Made by a program: the position numbers and the translations under genes. Positions 7,216 through 10,877 of a DNA stretch of 10,877 nt are shown piece after piece. Source of the stretch: Aquificaceae bacterium (lineage in GTDB: Bacteria > Aquificota > Aquificia > Aquificales > Aquificaceae); contig WFYK01000161.1 in the NCBI GenBank assembly GCA_015490105.1, positions 1 through 10,877 of the forward strand, in the 5' to 3' direction. The first letter of the stretch is position 1, and each line of letters begins with the position of its first letter. A model generated the notes under the pieces. It worked only from the letters and a program-made list of their open reading frames with translations, ran no database searches and was not told where the DNA came from.

Positions 7216-7630
7216 TCTCTACCTCCCATCTGGCTAAAAGAACTTTGACCTTTCTCAGTAGCAGGTTGTAAAGGACGACGGAAGGGATAGCCACCAGGAG
7301 TCCCACAGCGGTAGCTTTCAGAGCCAAAGCAAGACCTACCATTATCTCCCTTGTATTCATAAAGCCCTGAGAACCTATGCTGTAGAAGGTGAGCATTATT
7401 CCAAGAACGGTTCCCAGAAGGCCTACGTAGGGAGCGTTCGATCCAACTGTAGCGATGATGTGAAGCCCTTTAGTTAGCTCTACCTCAAGCTCCTGTCTGC
7501 TTTTAAAGCTCTTTAAGTTAGCGTTCCTGAAGAAAAACCACCTCTCGATGGACACACCTACGGAGATTATGCTCATCAGGATCAGAAGACCTATAACGCC
7601 GTAATCGATGATCTCTTTCCAGCCCTCCAT
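7205..7630 (-). CDS. exbB: ExbB, TonB-system motor subunit, short group-2 type
   Basis: MotA/TolQ/ExbB-family inner-membrane protein that forms the proton-driven motor with ExbD. It has 141 residues, against about 244 in E. coli, with three membrane helices (about 11-33, 64-83, 101-124). The conserved ATVGSNAPYVGLLGTVLGIM (60-79) and LALALKATAVGLLVAIPSVV (100-119) are present, with Thr74 and Thr107 matching the polar pore threonines. The position of the conserved Glu176 of E. coli ExbB is Leu here, with Lys105 nearby. I recall this ALALKATA form from the short group-2 ExbB of Epsilonproteobacteria. ATG 7630 has no Shine-Dalgarno upstream (the leader reads AAATTAACACC). It is the first gene of exbB-exbD-tonB and is divergent from the receptor. 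Confidence 0.94.
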   Translation of the reverse strand: MEGWKEIIDYGVIGLLILMSIISVGVSIERWFFFRNANLKSFKSRQELEVELTKGLHIIATVGSNAPYVGLLGTVLGIMLTFYSIGSQGFMNTREIMVGLALALKATAVGLLVAIPSVVLYNLLLRKVKVLLARWEVENGG

Positions 7631-7636
7631 GGTGTT

Positions 7637-7653
7637 AATTTTATGATAAAATT
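7637..7653. repeat. 8-1-8 inverted repeat, candidate operator
   Basis: AATTTTAT and ATAAAATT are perfect inverted copies around a single central G. The site covers the candidate exbB -10 hexamer. The odd-length geometry is like the 7-1-7 layout of Fur-family boxes, but the bases do not match the Fur consensus. Confidence 0.55.
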
Positions 7654-7656
7654 TGC

Positions 7657-7679
7657 GTTAATTTAACGTTAAAATTAAC
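7657..7679. repeat. Imperfect palindrome with perfect 12-bp core, candidate operator
   Basis: The core TTTAACGTTAAA (7662-7673) is a perfect palindrome. Outer arms GTTAA (7657-7661) and TTAAC (7675-7679) extend the symmetry with one extra A at 7674. It lies between the candidate receptor -35 and -10, where a bound protein would block transcription. Confidence 0.55.
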
Positions 7680-7704
7680 ATAAGTTTAACAAGGAGATGA
7701 GATT

Positions 7705-9690
7705 ATGAAAAGGCTCCTGCTGTTGCTTTGTCCTTTTTCGATGGCGATCGCCCAAGATATAGTCCTTGAAAGTGTGGAGGTCAGGGCCAAAAGGGAAACT
7801 CTCACGGAGCAAGAAGTCGTGGAGAGCTTTGCTAAAGACCCAGGAGAGGCACTCTCAAGCATGGAAGGGATTTGGAAACTCAGGAAGGGAGGTATAGCCA
7901 ACGATATAGTCATGAGAGGGTTTTCTGGCAGGAACCTGAGCGTTCTCTTTGACGGTGCGAGGATATGGGGTGCCTGTCCCAACAGGATGGATCCTCCCCT
8001 CTTCCACGTGGACTTTGCGGAGGTGAAGGAGATAGAGGTGATAAAAGGTCCCTTCGATGTTAAGAACTACGGGAGCCTCGGCGGGACGGTGAACATAGTA
8101 ACAGTTGAACCCAAGAAAGGCCTACACGGGAAACTCAACGTCGGAGTAGGATCCTTTTCCTACTTCAACCCCTCTCTGAGCCTATCCTACGGATCGGATA
8201 TGTTTTACGGACTCCTCGGATACTCCTATAGGTATTCTAAGCCTTACAAAACCGGCGAGGGGAAGAGATTTACCGAGTATGCCAACTATAAACCGAGCGA
8301 GATAGACTCTACCGCCTTCAGCATAAACACCGCTTGGGCAAAGTTGGGCTTTAAACTGGCAAAGGACTCCAAGGTGGAGCTTTCCTACACCGCCCAGAGG
8401 GCGAGGGACGTTCTCTACCCCTACCTTATGATGGACTCCCCAAAAGACGATGCGGACAGACTAAATCTGAAGGTATCTTACGGAAAGCTAAAGCTTAACG
8501 CTTATTACTCCTACGTCGACCACCTTATGAACAACTCAAAGAGAAGGGCCATGATGTTTATGGAGACCAAGGCCAGGTCTAAAACCTACGGGGTAAAGGC
8601 GGAATACGACCTTAAAAACCTCAGCCTCGGTCTCGAAGCCTTCAACTGGAACTGGAAGGCAAAAACCAAGATGGGAAGCGTGTCCCAAAACACAATTCCA
8701 GACGTGGACACAACGGACTTCGGCCTATTCGGAGAATACAGGAGAAAGCTGAAAAAAGATCTCAGACTGGTAGTAGGGCTGAGGATCGATACAACACAAA
8801 CTAAGGCAAGCAAGAGCAAGGTAGACACAGCCCTCTACTACAGATACCACGGAACGAAAAGCACGAGCAGGAGGGACACATACCCTTCAGGCAATCTACA
8901 GCTGTTTTATAAACTCTCAGAAGGCATCGAGTTCTTCAGCGGTATCGGATACTCGGTCCGAGTCCCGGACGCACAGGAGAGGTATTTTGCCTTGGACAGG
9001 ATGGGTATGGTAGAGACAAGATACGGAGACTGGGTAGGAAACCCAAATCTAAAACCCTCCAAAAATACAGAGATCGATCTTGGCCTCAAGCTGAAGACCG
9101 AGAAAGTCAGTGCGGATATTTCTCTTTTCTACAGCTTTGTTAAAGACTTCATCACCCTCTACAACGACACGAGCGTTCACGGATCTCCCGTAGGGGTGGA
9201 CAGCGACAGTAAAGCCCGATCTTATACCAACGTTGACGCAAAGCTCTACGGCGGTGAAGCAAAGGCAACCTTAGCACTTACCGATACCCTCTTTTTAGAA
9301 GGGGGAGCATCCTACGTGAGAGGAAAAAAAGATACGGACCCTTCCAGGAACATAACCGACGAAGACATAGCGGAAATACCGCCCTTAAAGGGCAGGTTAG
9401 CCCTCAGGTTCGACACGGGTCTATACTTTGCACAGATAGAGGGTCTCTTTCAAGCTACTCAAGACAAGGTGGACTCAGACCTGAACGAGCAGAAAACTCC
9501 GGGATGGGGGATAGTGAACCTAAAAGTCGGGGGTGATTACAGGAACTTTAGGCTGATCGCAGGAGTGGAGAACCTCTTCGACAAGTTCTACTACGAGCAC
9601 TTGTCCTATCTGAGGGATCCCTTCTCCAGCGGGACGAGGGTCCCGGAACCGGGCAGGAGCTTTTACCTGAATGCGAGCTACCTTTTTTAA
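7705..9690 (+). CDS. TonB-dependent outer-membrane receptor, OprC/NosA copper type
   Basis: Outer-membrane beta-barrel importer driven by TonB. It has 661 residues: a signal peptide (1-16, cut likely after AIA before QD), a TonB-box-like stretch ESVEVRAKR (22-30), a plug domain (about 35-135) with MRGFSGRNLSVLFDG (70-84) and the GPFDVKNYGSLGGTVNI element (115-131), then a barrel ending in VENLFDKFYYEHLSYLRDPF (621-640) and a terminal Phe. CPNRM gives Cys91 and Met95. HLM gives His273 and Met275. These match the CxxxM/HxM copper site of Pseudomonas OprC in type and in spacing (about 178 residues between halves). Other methionines cluster nearby (LMMD 241-244, MMFM 283-286). AAGGAG precedes ATG by 8 nt. 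Codons end in C or G more often than in proS. Copper as substrate is inferred from these residues. Other TonB substrates fit less well. Confidence 0.92.
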   Translation: MKRLLLLLCPFSMAIAQDIVLESVEVRAKRETLTEQEVVESFAKDPGEALSSMEGIWKLRKGGIANDIVMRGFSGRNLSVLFDGARIWGACPNRMDPPLFHVDFAEVKEIEVIKGPFDVKNYGSLGGTVNIVTVEPKKGLHGKLNVGVGSFSYFNPSLSLSYGSDMFYGLLGYSYRYSKPYKTGEGKRFTEYANYKPSEIDSTAFSINTAWAKLGFKLAKDSKVELSYTAQRARDVLYPYLMMDSPKDDADRLNLKVSYGKLKLNAYYSYVDHLMNNSKRRAMMFMETKARSKTYGVKAEYDLKNLSLGLEAFNWNWKAKTKMGSVSQNTIPDVDTTDFGLFGEYRRKLKKDLRLVVGLRIDTTQTKASKSKVDTALYYRYHGTKSTSRRDTYPSGNLQLFYKLSEGIEFFSGIGYSVRVPDAQERYFALDRMGMVETRYGDWVGNPNLKPSKNTEIDLGLKLKTEKVSADISLFYSFVKDFITLYNDTSVHGSPVGVDSDSKARSYTNVDAKLYGGEAKATLALTDTLFLEGGASYVRGKKDTDPSRNITDEDIAEIPPLKGRLALRFDTGLYFAQIEGLFQATQDKVDSDLNEQKTPGWGIVNLKVGGDYRNFRLIAGVENLFDKFYYEHLSYLRDPFSSGTRVPEPGRSFYLNASYLF

Positions 9691-10181
9691 GACTCCCCCT
9701 CTTTTCCTTTTCCCATCGTGGTTTTTACAAAGTCTATCCAACTCTTTTCCATGAGGACGTAAGTTACGCCGAGAGCTATGAGCAGAACCGCGTAGCCTAT
9801 CAGATCCGTGTAGTGAAACCTGTGTTCAAACATCGCTATCACTATCTCTCTTACAACGAATACAATCCCCGCTTCGAGCATTTGTCTTTTCCTGATCCGC
9901 TTATACTCGATAACGTCTAAGAAGACTCTGAAAAGTTCTATAAGGACAAAAAAGTTCAGTATGTTTTTAATTAGAAGTTTGAAAGCCTCCTCGTGCTCTA
10001 CTTTAAGCTGACCTTCCACTACGTATGCGGTAAAGAGCCTGAGATCGTAGAGGATTATAAAAATGGCCATAACCAAGGTAACGAGGATTATGGGCACCGT
10101 AAGAATTACGAGGAGGTTTACTACCTTGTTGTAAAAGTTTAGGGCTCTTTTGGAAAATTCGTCACTGAAGAGGCTCTTCAT
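9687..10181 (-). CDS. PsiE-family (phosphate-starvation-inducible type) membrane protein
   Basis: Predicted inner-membrane protein of 164 residues with four hydrophobic segments (about 22-45, 69-90, 103-118, 126-144). The section NFFVLIELFRVFLDVIEYKRIRKRQMLE (76-103, key residues Glu82, Arg85, Tyr93) followed by GIVFVVREIVI (105-115) fits the PsiE family, whose molecular function is not known. The name comes from phosphate-starvation induction in E. coli and need not apply here. GGAAG lies directly against the ATG with no spacer, within a 6-bp inverted repeat, so initiation looks weak or controlled. It is downstream of groEL but separated from it by a terminator. Its stop overlaps the receptor stop by 4 nt in convergent orientation. 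Confidence 0.8.
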   Translation of the reverse strand: MKSLFSDEFSKRALNFYNKVVNLLVILTVPIILVTLVMAIFIILYDLRLFTAYVVEGQLKVEHEEAFKLLIKNILNFFVLIELFRVFLDVIEYKRIRKRQMLEAGIVFVVREIVIAMFEHRFHYTDLIGYAVLLIALGVTYVLMEKSWIDFVKTTMGKGKEGES

Positions 10182-10211
10182 CTTCCGAAGGAAATTTTAA
10201 CGGAAGGAGTG

Positions 10212-10243
10212 AAAAAATAAAAAACCCCCGCACTGGGCGGGGG
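10212..10243 (-). terminator. Intrinsic terminator of groEL
   Basis: Stem CCCCCGC (10225-10231) pairs with GCGGGGG (10237-10243) around the 5-nt loop ACTGG. On the minus strand it is followed by U6-A-U6 (A-tracts at 10212-10224 on the + strand). It sits 21 nt after the groEL stop. The other strand has no T-tract after the hairpin, so it works in the groEL direction only. Confidence 0.93.
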
Positions 10244-10264
10244 CTTGGAAGGAAATGGATTTTT

Positions 10265-10877
10265 TTAGTCGAGGTCGGGCATGTCTGTGGGAGTTATGTC
10301 CTTTTGCTTCTTGTCTTCGGGAAGGTCCGCTATTAGGGCTTCCGCGGTGAGCATGGTTCCCGCTACGGATGCGGCGTTCTCTATAGCGGTTCTTACCACC
10401 TTGGTGGGGTCTATGATACCTGTTTGTAGCATGTCTACGTATTCGCCGGTTGCTGCGTTGAAGCCCCAGTTCTTTCCTTTTTCCTTTCCGAGCTCTATGA
10501 CCTTCTCAAGAACCACGTAACCCTCATACCCTGCGTTGTAAGCGATCTGTCTGAGGGGTGTTCTGCAGGCTTTCTTGATTATCTCAACCCCGAGCTTCTG
10601 ATCCTCATTGTCTACCTCTACGCTGTCAAGAGCCTCGGATGCTCTTACAAGGGCTACTCCACCGCCGGGAACGATACCCTCTTCTACCGCAGCCTTGGTA
10701 GCGTGAACAGCGTCCTCAACCCTTGCCTTCTTCTCCTTGAGTTCCGCTTCGGTCGCGGCACCTACCCTTATTACCGCAACTCCGCCGGAGAGCTTAGCGA
10801 GTCTCTCTTGGAGTTTCTCCCTGTCGTAATCGGAAGTGGTCTCTTGGATCTGCTTCTTAATCTGCTCTATCCTTGCC
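10265..10877 (-). CDS. groEL: Chaperonin GroEL (Hsp60), C-terminal part, cut by window edge
   Basis: Subunit of the double-ring ATP-driven folding chamber in the cytoplasm. The last 203 residues are present, open without a break from the window edge to TAA at 10265-10267. Clear family sequence: ARIEQIKKQIQETTSDYDR at the edge (end of the apical domain), KLSGGVAVIRVGAATE, VEDAVHATKAAVEEGIVPGGG, IIKKACRTPLRQIAYNAGYEG, NAATGEYVDMLQTGIIDPTKV and AASVAGTMLTAEALIADLP. The GGG and the Asp in GIIDPTKV belong to the equatorial ATP-binding domain. The tail ends DMPDLD and lacks the GGM repeat of E. coli GroEL. Only one in-frame Met (10516) lies upstream of the C-terminal 80 residues, so a reading that begins there would be a false short gene. 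groES is not in the window. Confidence 0.97.
   Translation of the reverse strand, partial: ARIEQIKKQIQETTSDYDREKLQERLAKLSGGVAVIRVGAATEAELKEKKARVEDAVHATKAAVEEGIVPGGGVALVRASEALDSVEVDNEDQKLGVEIIKKACRTPLRQIAYNAGYEGYVVLEKVIELGKEKGKNWGFNAATGEYVDMLQTGIIDPTKVVRTAIENAASVAGTMLTAEALIADLPEDKKQKDITPTDMPDLD

Larger units (their letters stand above)
7631..7704. promoter_or_regulatory. Divergent promoter/operator region between exbB and the receptor
   Basis: A 74-bp, strongly A+T-rich region that must hold the promoters of both transcripts. For the receptor, TTGCGT (7653-7658) and TAACAT (7676-7681) at 17-bp spacing are a weak candidate pair, and AAGGAG (7691-7696) lies 8 nt before ATG 7705. For exbB, the minus-strand TATCAT (7643-7648) is a 5 of 6 match to TATAAT and would start transcription within a few bases of the exbB ATG. 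GTTAA occurs at 7634, 7657 and 7668, and TTAAC at 7663, 7675 and 7686, several of them 11 or 12 bp apart. This is the arrangement expected for joint control by a dimeric regulator, which I cannot name. Confidence 0.6.

Noticed and set aside
7637..7653. Fur box
   Set aside because: The odd-length symmetry is suggestive, but the bases do not match the GATAAT-type consensus, so the regulator is left unnamed.
10281..10520. Plus-strand open frame at the right end
   Set aside because: It is antisense to highly conserved groEL sequence.
10517..10877. Possible frameshift or split in groEL, since the nearest in-frame Met is only 83 residues from the end
   Set aside because: The reading frame is open and conserved all the way to the window edge. 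The region simply has no other methionine.
1..10877. CRISPR array, insertion sequence or prophage genes
   Set aside because: No regularly spaced direct repeats, transposase or phage-like motifs were seen. Nearly all bases are accounted for by ordinary genes.

Overview
The window most likely comes from a thermophilic, Gram-negative member of the Aquificae (Aquifex, Hydrogenobacter or Hydrogenivirga group). I infer this from three things. The GroEL C-terminal part looks Aquifex-like. Residue usage is rich in Lys, Glu and Ile with compact, overlapping genes. Outer-membrane energisation (TonB) and type II secretion components are also present. The species cannot be fixed from sequence reading alone.

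Left half (1-5983, + strand): a tight cluster of co-directional genes. It holds the tail of an unrecognised protein, prolyl-tRNA synthetase (proS), an archease-family protein, a ComEC-type competence channel without a nuclease-like C-terminal domain, a GspE/PilB-type secretion ATPase, and a protein with a C-terminal DUF309 domain. Junctions are an 11-nt gap, a 1-nt overlap (TAATG), a 31-nt overlap, a 4-nt overlap (GTGA) and a 4-nt gap, so they are probably one transcript. A tRNA-His gene follows, with its own TATAAT placed over the stop codon of the last gene.

Middle (6105-9690): a self-contained metal uptake module. exbB-exbD-tonB run leftward with two 11-nt overlaps. Divergent from them, across a 74-bp A+T-rich region full of inverted repeats, is a TonB-dependent outer-membrane receptor. 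The receptor carries CPNRM and HLM, matching the CxxxM/HxM copper site described for Pseudomonas OprC, so the module is best read as copper import: receptor in the outer membrane, ExbB/ExbD proton-driven motor in the inner membrane, TonB linking them. The short ExbB and ExbD resemble the group-2 type known from Epsilonproteobacteria.

Right end (9687-10877, - strand): a PsiE-family membrane protein whose stop overlaps the receptor stop, then a strong intrinsic terminator and the 3' third of groEL, which runs off the window edge. There is no CRISPR array, insertion sequence or rRNA, and no gene-free stretch longer than about 75 bp.
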